Part shown: piece by piece, positions 1-12,289 of the stretch
How positions within the stretch are numbered: position 1 is the stretch's first letter
Layout: each line of letters starts with the position of its first letter
From: Neckera pumila
Lineage: Eukaryota; Streptophyta; Bryopsida; Hypnales; Neckeraceae
DNA: 64,000 bases
Direction: 5' to 3'
Assembly (NCBI GenBank): GCA_963969595.1
Contig: OZ018412.1
Span: forward strand, 1,490,501 to 1,554,500
Made by a program: the position numbers and the translations under genes
The notes under the pieces: model-generated
The model's database searches: none
What the model saw: only the letters and a program-made list of their open reading frames with translations
Told to the model about the DNA's origin: nothing

Positions 1-560
1 AATAGTGCAGGTTTGCAACGATCAGAGTGATTGGCAAAGGCGGTGCAGATCAAGAGCAAGTGCGACGACAACTCGTTCAGTGCGTGTGTTCTCGGACTGA
101 TCAAGAAATTTTAGTTGTAATCATCAGGCGTTGATGCGGTGATCAGGCACGGCAGCGTGTTTCAATTGAAAACTCGATGGTGATCTGAGATCGAGTTCGA
201 AGTCGCTGAACGGTATTGGGAGATCAAAATTCCTGCTGTGGCAAGAGTGATCGAAGGCTTGCAGTGAAATCATATTAGAGCGATTGATGTGTGATGGAAG
301 ATTCACTGAAGAGGAGGATCATCCGTTGACGATCTGGAGTGCGGTTGTGGAGAATCGAGCAGAGCGTGGGCGAGCTAGTTCGGGAAGGACCAGTAGTGCG
401 AGGTGCAGCACGCAGTTAATAGGCGCGACCTTGTCACTCCGACAAGCTCCTGCGATTAGGGATTCAAGGTCGGAAATCGCACGGATATAGGAGACCGTGA
501 CTCCGTGGTGATAGGGTGCGACAACAACTTTAAGGCCAGATCGCGCGGTCATTGGGCTGC
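1..560. other. GC-richer patch of unknown origin
   Basis: This stretch is clearly richer in G and C than the following 10 kb and ends abruptly near 560, where AT-rich DNA begins. Short open frames exist on both strands (for example 284-490 + and 319-552 -), but none resembles a known family. It could be the leader or edge of a retroelement or gene that extends left of the window. I see no splice signals or domain that decide this. Confidence 0.3.
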
Positions 561-829
561 GAGTGGCTATAGGTCCCCTAACCTATAAAATAAATTCTAT
601 AACATTAAAATTGAAATTTTAGACTTAAAATTTAGACAATTTGACCAAAAATAAAATTAAAAAAAAGCCCAAATTTTTGAATTGCCCTTGGGCCGTGCTC
701 CTGGTTGGGACCAACTTAATGGTAATAGAATCTATATGTTAAGTTGATTTGTAAAATTGATTCTGCTAAGTTCAATTCATGTTGTAGTTATTTCTATGTT
801 TTGTGTTTGAATTAATAGTGTTGTGACAT

Positions 830-1985
830 TGGACTATTTGACCATTTGACCATTTGACTATAAAACACGGGAAAATAGCAAAAGAAGAAAGATAAATTCT
901 GGGTATAAAACCTAAATTTGCATCCTTTGCATTAATAAATTGGACAATTTGACCAAAGACGTATTTAGACATTCTTGCATTAGGATTACTCATGGCGAGC
1001 ACTAATTGGACGATTTGGCCAATTCACATAAAAAGAATAATTAATGAATTACGTGTATTATTTTCAAAGTATTATCTTGGAATGATTAGGTCTAAATCAT
1101 GCATTGCATAAGATGATTTGACCAAACCTGACATTTTGACGAGACTATTTGACCTCCTTTAAAACACTATATAGGACTGGGACGCCATACATTGTGTTTA
1201 TAATATATCATTATATTTTGGACTGAGAAAAAATTGATGTTAGAAATATCCTTGGGGTTTTTCTTTTATTGAAAGTGAATTACAAAACATAAAAATAAGT
1301 ATCCAAAACTTGAAACAAATTAGCCTTAGTCACATATACGCTACACTATTTGACCTTTTCTATGGAAATGACCCCCTATACTAGTATTCCCTGGGTTTTG
1401 TGAATAGACAAAATCTACATTACACTATTTAACTTGAGAATATGGGAGAAAAGTTAAAGGAAAAAGACAAAATTTAGGTATAACACCTAAACTCAGCATA
1501 CTTTGCATTAATTGAGACTGTTTGACCTAGAATTGACAGACTTAGGCATTTGCATTAGATTTGCTCATGGCGAGCATTTAATGGACTATTTGACCTAAAA
1601 CTTAAAAAGAATAATTAATGAATTATGTGTACTATTTTCAAAGTATTATTTTAGAATTGATTAGGTCCTAGAGCATTCATTGCATAAGAAAACTTGACCA
1701 AACTTGAATTTTTTACTAGAATATTCGACTTCCTTGTAAGAATCCTCGTGAGACGGGAACTTCATACATTGTGTCACATTCATATAGTAGAGGAATGCAA
1801 ACTAAATTCTATTCTTGTGAATAAGAGTGTTTATATACTATAAACAGATATATTTGGTTTTTGTGTGTAAATCTATTTGAAATGTAAACTTAGTCAGAAA
1901 AATAGTAGACTGATTAAACCTTTTCCTTGAAAAGAACCCTTATACTAGTGTTTTCATGGATTTTATAAAATAAGGCAAAACCTAG
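830..1985. repeat. Tandem duplication, two ~575-bp units
   Basis: Unit 1 is about 830-1405 and unit 2 about 1406-1985. Matching landmarks in the same order are: a purine-rich stretch ending in CCTAAA (911 and about 1487), CTCATGGCGAGCA (about 990 and 1564), AAAAAGAATAATTAATGAATTA (about 1031 and 1606), CATACATTGTGT (about 1187 and 1765) and a CCCTATACTAGT/CCTTATACTAGT block (about 1372 and 1936). The copies differ by many substitutions and small indels, so the duplication is old. The unit carries many TTTGACC-like words. No coding potential was seen. Confidence 0.75.
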
Positions 1986-3715
1986 ATCACAAGTGGCCAT
2001 TGACAATTTGAAGTATTAAATTAATAAAAATAACCATAGATGAATACAAGTGAAGGGATGCCAAGGAGGAAATTTCAAAATAAGTAGTTGGGATTTTTTT
2101 TTATTGAGAGAGCAAGCAAGTGTAGTCTTGCCTCCCTTGAATGTTGTTTTTCCTATGAACATTTTTCTATGCACATTATCTATGCACATTTTTTACAAAC
2201 CATTTTGTGTGTGTAATATTTCCACAATCCAATTTAAATGTTATAAATTGTTTTGTGGTGTATTTAGTTTACATTTCTATGAAGTTATAATTCATGAAGT
2301 ATGAAGGTTGATGTGTGCAATTTAAATTTATTTGATGGAAATGCATATGATTTAATTTCTCTGTATATAAGATTTAATGTGTGATTGGATTGTTGTGATT
2401 TAACTGGAGAACTTGAGCGAGAACTTAAAAAAGTTTGAAAATGAATTAAAGTAAAAAATTTGAACAGTGATTATTCATAATGCATGGAATGAATTGTGTA
2501 TGAGTTTTGAATTGCAAACATTTATTTTTATTTCATTTTATTAGGAGTGCATAATGTGTTATTCAAAATTGAAGTTTATTATTGATTATTATCATGGCCA
2601 GCATAAGAAGGCTAATTATTAGAGTAATAAAGCTATGTAGTTAATTGAAGATTATGGCTGGATAGATAAATGTATCTAAAGTGTGAATAATTATGGATGA
2701 TCTTAAAAATTATAAATTGATAGTGACTATTATTTAGCAAAAATTTGGAACTTATATTATTTTACAATTTAGATTTATACTAGTAAAAATAAATAAGAGT
2801 AAAGTGTCTTTGAAAATTATTAAATTTTATAGATTAATATTTATTTGTCATACCAAAAAGTTTCAAATCCAATGGGATGATCAATTTTATTGTAGTATAG
2901 TAGCAAAGGTTTGTTCCAAAAAAATTTGTAATGGAACAGGAAAATAAAATAAAACACAAATTAATTAATAAAACACAAATTATAAAGTTGATCACTAGCT
3001 AAATCGAAGTATATAAAAGTGTAGGCCAATTGCCACAAAGATAATTCTGTTGAAAGAAAACCCAAGTACAAAACAATGAGGAAGTCATGTAATCACTACA
3101 TGGTCTCTGAAAAAATGATAGACAAATGGACTTATACCCCAACTTCAAGGTGATTCTACAAATCTTGATCAAGTTGATCTGCAGCTACATTTGCATCAAG
3201 ATTTCAAAAAAATTATGATTGCATTATTTAACACAAAGATACATGTAATTAAATAAAATGAACCATTATGAAATTAATTAAGGAACAGAATTTAAAAAAT
3301 GAAATAGAAATTGAATATAGAATTCAAGATTATAACTTTACTATTGATTTAAATGCACTCATATAATAATAGACTAATGCCACAAATGATGCACATTGGA
3401 AGAGACTTGTTTCAATATTCCAAAGCATCTTTTAAATTTTATTTATAATACTTTATTTATTTTATTTATAATATTTACGGCATGCATGGGATTATATATT
3501 TTTCTTGTGAATTATGCATGAATATCTTAGTATTTAATACTCCTTTATAAAATCAATTAATATATTATTTCCTAAATAAAATATCAATTATCTATGTGTG
3601 GCCATAGCTATTCAAATTCAAACCTCTAGCTAACATAGATTTTTTCTAGAAAAAAACTATTTTATTATATTTTCTCCTTAGTTGTTATTTTTTGTATTAC
3701 AGTTTTTTACCTGAC
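1986..3715. other. AT-rich spacer, no gene seen
   Basis: Very AT-rich sequence. The only longer open frame (2050-2304 +) has no recognisable composition or domain and is probably chance. No inverted repeat, tRNA or retroelement domain was identified here. Confidence 0.5.
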
Positions 3716-3967
3716 CACTATAAGAAAAACATATTTTATGTGATGGTTTATAATTTTTTGTGAAGAATTTTAGATGACATCTAATAGAACGTTTATTTTA
3801 TTGTTTTATTGTGTTTTTACGTCAACAATAACGGTCAAAATAACATTTGGATGTTATATTGAATATTATTAATGGCATAAAAACACAAGTTTGTTCTATT
3901 AGACATCACCTAAAATTTGTCACAAAAAATTATAGAACATCATATAAAACACAAGTTTCCTATAGCG
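3716..3967. mobile_element. CACTA-like miniature element (252 bp)
   Basis: The left end reads CACTATAAGAAA and the reverse complement of the right end reads CGCTATAGGAAA. Behind the tips, long inverted arms continue (about 3721-3790 against about 3893-3960), including matching ATCTAATAGAAC/GTTCTATTAGA blocks. A CACTA-AGAAA start is the standard end of CACTA (En/Spm) transposons. The flanking trinucleotides are GAC and GAT, a near-match to the 3-bp target duplication expected. No coding capacity, so it is non-autonomous. Confidence 0.65.
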
Positions 3968-4254
3968 GATATTATAGTTAGTTTCAATCTTCCTTGTGAA
4001 GTTTTTATAACATGTATAGATTCCATTAAATCCAAATATGGAGAATAAAAAATTTAATGAAAAATTTCTTCAAACTTTTGTAAAAACTCTAGAAATATCA
4101 TCAAACAAGCCATCTCTCCTCTGATAATTTTTCAAATTAATGGAATTGAAAGTGTAAATGAAACTCTCAAATTGAAAATTAAAGTATTCTTGCATAAAAA
4201 TAATAATCACTATGTAGTATATTAAAAATTTAAATGACATAAATTATAAATCTA

Positions 4255-6430
4255 AGTCATATAGATCAATTTAATGGACCCTATTTGAACATATAGAAAG
4301 ATAGAATGACATTAACATTGAAAGCAAAATAAATGTGGTTAATAGTAAATGGTGAAGAACCTTTACTAGTGGCACCAAAATAGTTGATAAAACCTATCAA
4401 GCTTTATTTGTCAAAGGAATAGGAAGTTTAAGCAATTGGATGGATAAAAATACCAGTACTTTATCCATTATTACTAACTGCCTTGAAATCTATATTGTTC
4501 CACATATGCAATCTTATAGTCTTATTTTACAGAAAATTAAGCTCAAACAACATTGACAAGTGTATTTGAATCACAAGATGTGATTACAAAATGCATCTCA
4601 AGGATATGCTACACATTTTTAGATCAAAAGGAAAACATAATATTATAAAATATATTCAATAATTTCAATCCATATCTCCATCAAGTATTAGCTACAAGAT
4701 TATATAGGAAAGAGATTTTTTAATGTAGAAATCAGATTTTAATAAGAAACTTAGAAATTCCTCAAATCCAAAGGTGAAAATAGCTTTAAATCTTCTGTGG
4801 GAAAAAAATTTCAATACTTTTAAGAATTATTTTTATTGCGAAAAAATGAAACATGTTATCAAAGATTGCAAAATTAGAATAGCTATTTAAAAAGAAATGA
4901 AATAAATAAACATTATTATAAAACCTCATAGATTGTATGTGATTGCTTTGGCAACAAAGGAAGAATCTATCTCTACATACTATGTAGTACTGTAGATTCT
5001 AGAGCTACATAGTACATGTGCAGTGAAATAGATGATTTTGTAAATTATGAGCAATATGAAAATCAACAAATTGATTATGTAGGAGATGGCTTGACATTGT
5101 ATAAAACTAAGGGATTTAGCGATGTTACAATAAGACTCTTACATGGTATGAAGAGAATCATACTTGATGTGCTATACACTTTTGGCTTACATAGAATTTA
5201 TTTTCACTTATATAACTAGACAAAATTGTTAGAAAAATTCAAATAAAGTCAAGGATTTCAACATTGTTTAATAATTTTGGGTACATAATTATTTAATGAT
5301 TTGTATAAATTAGGTAATATGATAATTTCTAATCAAAAAATAGTTGCTCTATTAGCAACTACAAATTTGTAGGAAGCTGAGCAATGGCATCTTAGATTAG
5401 GTCATATAAATTAGACGAGACTAAAATAAATTCAATCAAGATAGAAAAGTCGACAATTTTCTACACAATTTTTTTTTCTATAAACCTTGAATTGAAGGAA
5501 AACAATACAAACAAAGTTTTCTAAAGCAGAATCCTAAAGATTGACAAAGATACAAAGACTTATACATTCTATTTTATATATGGTCTAATGCAAATAAAGA
5601 CGCGTATAGGTTCTAGATATCTAATTACATTTGTAGATGATTTATCTAGCTACTGTTTTGTTTATTTCATGATGCCACAAAATTCAAAGCCCTTGATATG
5701 TTTATACATTGTAATTTTTTGTAGAAAACAAACAAATTATAATATTAAAACATTAAGGTATGATTGTGAAGGGAGTACAGTTCTAAGGACTTTGATATTT
5801 TTTGCTCCAAAAAAGGATTGAAAAGGAATTTATAATAGCATATACGCTACAATAAAATGGTGTATATGAGAGAAAAAATAAAACTTTAGTGGAGGCAGTT
5901 TTAGCAATGCTATCACATGTTAAATTATCCAATGTATTATGTGGTGAAGCAAATGTAGTTGCCAATTACCTTCAAAATAAAAGCTATACCAGAAAACAAA
6001 ACACCTTTTGAATTATAATTTGAACTACAACCAAACTTATCTTATATAAAATTTTTGGAAGTAAAGCACAAATTTTAGTTCAAAAGGATACAAGACAAAA
6101 ATTGAATTCACGTTCTATTGAAGCAATTATTTTTTGCTACAATGAAGAATCCAAAGCTTATTGCCTTGTGATTATTTCTAATCAAATTAAGTATTATGGA
6201 ATGATTACAAGAGGATTTTATTAATGAAATTTTTCATATTGAACAAAATATTGATATAAAAGAAGACCGCAAACAAGAACAAATAGATTTTGGTCTATTT
6301 CAAGATCCTACCATTCCCAATAATATACAATTACTCCTACTTCTACACTAATAATCTAATATGCAACCAAATCAATAGTATGCTCAACCAAATGAATAGA
6401 ATGTACAACCAAATCAATCACGTTAGTGCA
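4255..6430 (+). mobile_element. Decayed Ty1/copia retrotransposon (gag-protease-integrase part)
   Basis: Scattered translated blocks follow copia order on the + strand: a gag-like start near 4262; a CCHC zinc-knuckle relic near 4830-4875 (YCEKMKHVIKDC, with the first Cys changed to Tyr); a protease block near 4991-5190 in which the DSG active-site motif reads DSR, followed by GDGLTLYKTKG and LDVLYTFGLHR; a pre-integrase block near 5376 (EQWHLRLGHIN); integrase near 5588-5960 (GSRYLITFVDDLSSY, then ERKNKTLVEAVLAMLSH, then EANVVANYLQNKS); and an integrase C-terminal block near 6050-6180 (FFGSKAQILVQKDTR, EESKAYCLV). Stops and frameshifts interrupt every block. Reverse transcriptase and RNase H are not found downstream, and I could not identify the LTRs. 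Confidence 0.8.
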
Positions 6431-6676
6431 ACAACTAAGTGCTTGTTTTTAATTTATCCACTTTTTTTGTCAACTACTACTGATTTTTTGGATGTTGGCA
6501 TCTGTTACAAATCTACAACTATTGATTAAAGACTAACACCAATCTAGCCCTTCACTTTGTTGGTGTGATGAAGTGATTTGGAAGAATGACATAGAAAACA
6601 TTATGTATCATCAATTAAATAGAACTATATCCAACATCATGTCTCTTAACTACTAATGATTGCCAATAAATTAGCA

Positions 6677-7586
6677 TTAATCCCTAAAGGACCAATATGC
6701 AGGTATGTGTGACTAGAGATTTCTATATTTTTAGCCCAAATTTTAATGGTAGGTGGAGACAAGGAGTATCTTTTATATGCACTAAATTTTTTGACAATTG
6801 GAAATATGAGTCAAAATTTAAGGCCTAATACGTTGTTTTTTTTGTAACTGGGCACTCCGGGTAGATCAAAAAATCACTCTTTTCAAAAACAAAAATTTGA
6901 AATTGGTTTTCTAGAGTTACATATATGTCAAAAGCTTTGAATCACTCCATTTTTATCAATGAATCAAAAGTTATGAGGATTTTTAGTTTGCAAGTAGTTT
7001 AGCAATTATGGATTTTCTACTCTAAATTAAACTTTGAAGTCCTTTATCTTACTTAATTTTCAATATTTTTTGAAAAAAATAAAATCCGGGGATGCAGATA
7101 GTTTATTACAACATTGCAACCATCGGAATTGGCATTTTTCAATTCCATAATTAAATTCACAACAATTTAATATTTTGAATCAAATCTACTATTGTGTACT
7201 TACTATTTTTTTCCTATATGTTATACAATTCTAAATGATGTGAAAATTTTCAAGCATGTAGCCAACTTGCCTTGAATAATGAATCCAAAGAAGAACTACA
7301 ATTTTGGACATTTATTCATACAATGTGAGCACCTTGTGAAGTATAGTTGCCCAGCTTTTTTGTAGGGAAAAAAAAAAGATTTTTATAAACTCAAATGCTA
7401 ATATCTTGCAATCCATAGGGTGGAAGTTTTTGAAAAGTTTACCACATCTTCTCAAACCATTTTGCTACAAGATCCTAAGATTAGTTTGTCAAAAAAGTTT
7501 TTTTTTCAAAAATTTGATACTTGTTCCAAAAGTGACAGTTTTAGAGGGGTTTTGGTGAAAACAAGTCCTGAAACTTTAGGATTGAA
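6677..7586. mobile_element. TTAA element A (~910 bp, subfamily 1)
   Basis: Starts TTAA-TCCCTAAAGGACCAATATG and runs in parallel with elements B (8296-9224) and C (40009-40940) along its whole length; shared blocks include GTGTGACTAGAGATTT and a poly-A tract followed by AAATCCGGGGATGCAGA. The right end is damaged (CTTTAGGATTGAA in place of CTTTAGGGGTTAA). Non-coding. It is the most decayed of the three subfamily-1 copies. Confidence 0.7.
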
Positions 7587-8295
7587 CGCTATAATTTGAC
7601 TTGTGAGTTTCCTGTACAATCTTCTAACCACCATGGTCTTTGAATATTGCCTTCAAATTCTCTAAAATGGCGAAATCGAATATGTCAACCCATGCCAAGC
7701 TTCCGTTGAATAAATGGCCAAGCTCGGTATATGCCAATAGTATAAAAGTAGTTGAACAACCCGCTGAGAGTCATTTGACCTTCTTTGCAATTTAATGACT
7801 CTTTATGAGAGTATTTATGCAAAAAAGTAGGAATTCATTCTTAGTTAAGATGGAATTTTGGTTTGTTCTTTTGCAACCTATTGAAACTTTTTAGTGACTG
7901 GTCATTGTCAAGGATTAATCAAGATTTAACATTTGTCTATTTTGGTAGAGCTATTCAGGCATGGACCGTGGCTATAATTATAATTTTTGTGATCACATAG
8001 TTGACATTGATATTCTATCTGAAAATAGATGAAGTAATACATATAGACAATCATACTACTTCATCAAGAATGAATATCAGAAAGCCTAGAGGCTTATATT
8101 TATATGCAGAGCTAAGGATGAGAGACTAACAAAAAACAAGAAGATGGAATCCATTACGGTGGACAAAGTCACGTCAACAACCCCCCGCATAGAGATGTAA
8201 AGATACTACAATAAAACTAATACACTATAACATAACCAAGGAATCCTAAGGAGACATCAAGAGGTGTTTCCAAGTAGTGAATAAGATGATGATGG
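7587..8295. other. Spacer with a possible retroelement-end module
   Basis: No gene is seen. The part near 8124-8190 (GAGAGACTAAC, then GATGGAATCCAT, then ACGTCAACA) closely matches 16566-16640, just upstream of the P450 relic. This suggests that both are remnants of one repeated element, possibly an LTR terminus. The rest is unremarkable AT-rich DNA. Confidence 0.4.
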
Positions 8296-9224
8296 TTAAC
8301 CCCTAAAGGACCAACATGCGTTTTTTGGCCATATAGAATTTTTGGGCAAGTATGTATGACTAGAGATTTTTATATTTTTGGCTGAAATTTTCATAGAAGA
8401 TGGGGGCAAAGAATATCTTCATATGCACCAAATTTCATGACATGTGAAAATACGAGTCAAAAGTTATAGCCTAATATGTTATTTTTTTTTGTAATTGGGC
8501 AGTCCGGTCAGATTAGAAAAAATCACTTTTTCTGAAAAGAAAAATTTGGAATTGATTTTTTAGAGTTATATATAGATAAAAAGCTTTTAACCATCCCATT
8601 TTGATCAATGAGTAAAAAGTTATGAAGATTTTAAGTTTGCGGGCAATTATGGAATCTCTACTCTAAAATAAACTTTGAAGTCCTTTATCTTACTTGATTT
8701 TCAATATTTTTTGGAAAAAAAAAATCATAGGATGTAGATTGTTTATTACAGCATTGCAACCATAAGGATTGGCATTTTTCAATTCTATAATTAAGTTATT
8801 GACAATTTAGTATTTTGAATCATTCACTACTACTATCTACTTACTATTTTTTTCCTATATGTTGTACAATTCCAAATGAAGTGAAATTTTTAATGATGTA
8901 GCCAACTTGTTTAGGAAATAGAAACCAAAGAAGCACCATCATTCTGGATAGTTTTTTGTTGAAAAGTGAGCTTGTGAAGTGCAGCTGCCCTGTTTTTTGT
9001 AGGGCCAAAAAAATGATTTCAGTGAATTTGATTGCTTATATCTTGCAATCCACGCTCTGAAAATTTTTGAAAAATTTATTACATGTTTTCAAGTTAGCAT
9101 ACTACAAGATCCAACGGTTACATGTGTCAAAGAAAGTTTTTTTCAAAACTTAGATACTTGTACTAGAAATGGCAGATTTCAAGCGTTTTCGGTGAGAACA
9201 TAGTCATGGAACTTTAGGGATTAA
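8296..9224. mobile_element. TTAA element B (929 bp, subfamily 1)
   Basis: Flanked by TTAA at 8296-8299 and 9221-9224. The inner ends are CCCCTAAAGGACC on the left and, reverse-complemented, TCCCTAAAGTTCC on the right. It aligns end to end with copy C 31 kb away, which fixes both boundaries. No open frame of useful length, so it is non-autonomous. Confidence 0.8.
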
Positions 9225-9312
9225 CAAAGGATTATAGATGCAATGTCATATAAATAACATGTTGCTGGTAAGAGTTTGAGCACTGAAACTTGTCATTTAG
9301 ATTGTTGTCAAT

Positions 9313-10453
9313 TTAACCTCTAAAGTCCTAAGGCCATTTTTTTGGTCAAAAATCAATCAAAACTGCTACTTTTGCTGCGTTCATCTAAGCAATTAAAAAA
9401 GAAATATTCTTCTTAGAATCTAACCACAAGATCCTTTACAACACTTTTCTCAGATCATGTGGTAAAATTTTCGTGATGTTTGACCATATGGATTGAAAGA
9501 TATCAACATTCAAAGTGAAAGAAAAAGTTTTTTTCAATAAGATGCTTTGATTGCCCGCAAAACAAGAAACTCTATAACTTTCACATCACTAATCCAAATG
9601 GAATGAATCAAGGCTTCCTATTTAGACAAAAATATAATCTATTAGAAAGAAAATAGCGATTGGCGCTTGCTTTGCTATACATTAAATATATTACTTCCAT
9701 CAATTATTCATGTGATAGAATGTAGATAAACAAAGTATGTAAAATCTTCAAATGAAAATATTGACATCTTCATACAATATTCTTTGTAATAATTTATATA
9801 GTGCAATATAAAGTAATTAGAGAAAATTTGTATATCATAATTTTTACAAAATAACCTTTGCAAAGATGAAAACATTGCAATAAGAATAAATTAATCAAGT
9901 GAACAATGTAAGTAGAACCTTCACATTTGAATATATAGAGCAACGCTAGCAATTAGTGCTTCTTTATTCTTAAATATCACATTTTAAAAAGACATGGAAT
10001 TTATCTATAGTTTTGTTGTTTGAAAAGTTTCTTTGAAATTTTTTTAGAAGTATATATTTGATTTTCAAATGTTTCACAAAATATTTCATACATAATATAT
10101 AGTAGAAAGTATCCTATGGCTATTACAAAAGCAATTGAATTTCTATAATATAATATTAACTGAATTGTGATATTATAGAGGTCGTTGTGACTTTAGTAGT
10201 ATGATAATTAAAAAATATATTTCAAATTTTTATGGATCTTTATTGCTACCTGGTCTCCCCCCGTTTTGAGGTTATTGTAGCATAACTTTTGCTTTCGGGC
10301 ACCGATTGAAATAAAAATTACATTTTCAAAAAGCTGGTAAGTTTTTCTATCTTATGGGAAAGTTTCAGAAAGTTTCACCAAAAATTAAGCTCATAGGAAC
10401 CTGCCCAAAATCCATTTTGTCCCCCATAGGGACAATGGGACTTTAGAGGTTAA
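9313..10453. mobile_element. TTAA element D (1141 bp, subfamily 2)
   Basis: Flanked by TTAA at 9313-9316 and 10450-10453. Both inner ends are CCTCTAAAGTCC, a perfect short inverted repeat. The body is related to elements E (46347) and F (59688): shared blocks include GATCATGTGGT with TTTGACCATA behind it, and near the right end GGCATAACTTTTGC-like and GCACCGATTGAAA words. Non-coding. It is longer than F, so it probably carries an internal insertion. Confidence 0.75.
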
Positions 10454-12289
10454 TGCATGACTAATTAATGGACAAGTGATGTTTTTATTTTGTAGGGCCA
10501 GATCTTCATTTTGGTTTTGTTCCTAACTTTCTATCATTAGGCCTTGGACTTTTGCTTGGATATACTACGCTACTTAACAGATTCAACTGAATTGAAAAAA
10601 AATCCTGGTAAAGTTAATGGGGGCAGTAAGTGAAGCTTAACCCTGGAATGTCAGGACTCACTGGAAGAATAGAAAGTGGACTGAAAAGAGTAAAAGTGTT
10701 GGAGGAGAATTTCTCATTACTGTCGGTTGTTCAGGATTGAAGAAGTAACCATACGGTCTTTAGTATTAGTAGGGGTAGTCACACCTTCTCGTTTCCATGA
10801 AGGCTGAGAAGATGTGGAGAGGAAAGTAGAACCAATGAGAGCTCATTCTCCATGAAGAAGGTGTGACACCCCTTCTTGCTTCCTGTGGAGAAAGAGACTA
10901 GAGAACTTACTTGTCGTGTCACTTTTCACTAAAAAAAACATCGCTAAAACTTCTTCATGTCTATTCTTGTCCTGTGGAGCAAGAGGAGAACCCTCCTCAA
11001 CCTTCACTAAAAGGAGCCGACGCAAGCCGCAGCAAGCCAACTACGCCACGCCACACCCCTCTTCTCAACCTTCACTGAAGGAGATGAAGGAGACGTGACT
11101 ACCCCTAGTATGCACATTCTGCAGAGACAAAGTGGAATGGAGGAACTTCGCTAATCTTGTCAAGATCATGAGGGTTGATTGGGAAAACATGAGCGTTGAC
11201 CAAGGCGGGCAGGTAGTAACTTCTGTAGAAATGAAGTCGAATTGGCCACCTGGAGGCTCAGAAAAATATGAAAAAATTTGCTGCTTGCAGGCCATCAAAC
11301 AGGGAATGTGACTTTGCAAAAATCTTTGATAGAACTCCAAGGTTTGCGTCGCTATCCAGCTTGCAATGTAGATTGGTTTGAGAAGCAAGAGACAAGTAAC
11401 AATTTTCCAGGAAGCTGATCAATTTCCACTCATGCCTAATGCAGAAATATGCTTGCACTTGATTTGCGTGCTTGTAGCAACAAATGGTAGGGCCAGGTCT
11501 CCGGGAATATTTAAAAATGTAACTAAAGCTAACAATGCAACGTCGGAGGTCATTTAGAAGCACATTCTTGGTGACATTGGATTGTCCACATTCCAGGATT
11601 TTGTCATTTTTGGACACGTGGGACTTTGGTGCACCTATTTGTGATTAGTACCATCCTAGGAAACGCTCTTCATTCTGTTCTCCAAATATTGTAATCAGAT
11701 CTTTCAATTTCTATCATGCACACTACACACGAATATGAAAGTTCTATGCCTACTTTCTTTTTCAATTTTTCTGCCCAAAGAACATATCCGCAGCATTTCT
11801 TTCACGCCGGGTACATCCAAATTTCTCCCAAAATCTAAGATGTTCCAATTCAAGAATTTATGTCATCCAGTTGCGCTTACTCAAACCACTGCCACCACCA
11901 TCATTCAATGATAAACCCAAGTCAAAACTCTCAAAAAAATCCATGAATGATAAGTCATTGTCCTCCGTGTTTTGTGATTGGTCAACTCTATTTGTAGTCC
12001 TTTTTTTGGATGTTAAGAGCGCTTCAGGATTAAAGAGTGAATTCAAGTTTGAGTTTTAAAGTTTAGAGAGCAGTTCCAATACAAATAGAAAGCCTGAATT
12101 ATTCTCATCCACAAATTGCATGTGCAAAAAAGTACTATGATGTGCATTGTGGTTTCAAGCTCCGGAGTTACTACAATTGGCTTGAATGTAAAAAAATGTC
12201 AAGGAATTTAGTAATGTAGATTTTAAAAGTTTCAAAAATACAAAAGAGACTGAGCACTATTTGCAAACATTCTAATTTTATTTTAGTGG
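10454..12289. other. Unassigned stretch with a GC-richer core
   Basis: The core (about 10720-11640) is less AT-rich than its surroundings and has overlapping open frames on both strands (11065-11388 -, 11258-11617 -, 10916-11098 +). A + strand reading around 11125-11300 is open and protein-like (for example NLVKIMRVDWENMSVDQGG) but stops soon after. None of these matched a family I recognise. It may be a decayed gene or an older retroelement part; I would not call a gene here. Confidence 0.3.

Noticed and set aside
11065..11617. Two overlapping - strand frames (107 and 119 codons)
   Set aside because: No family resemblance and no splice-consistent continuation; kept only as an unassigned GC-richer stretch.
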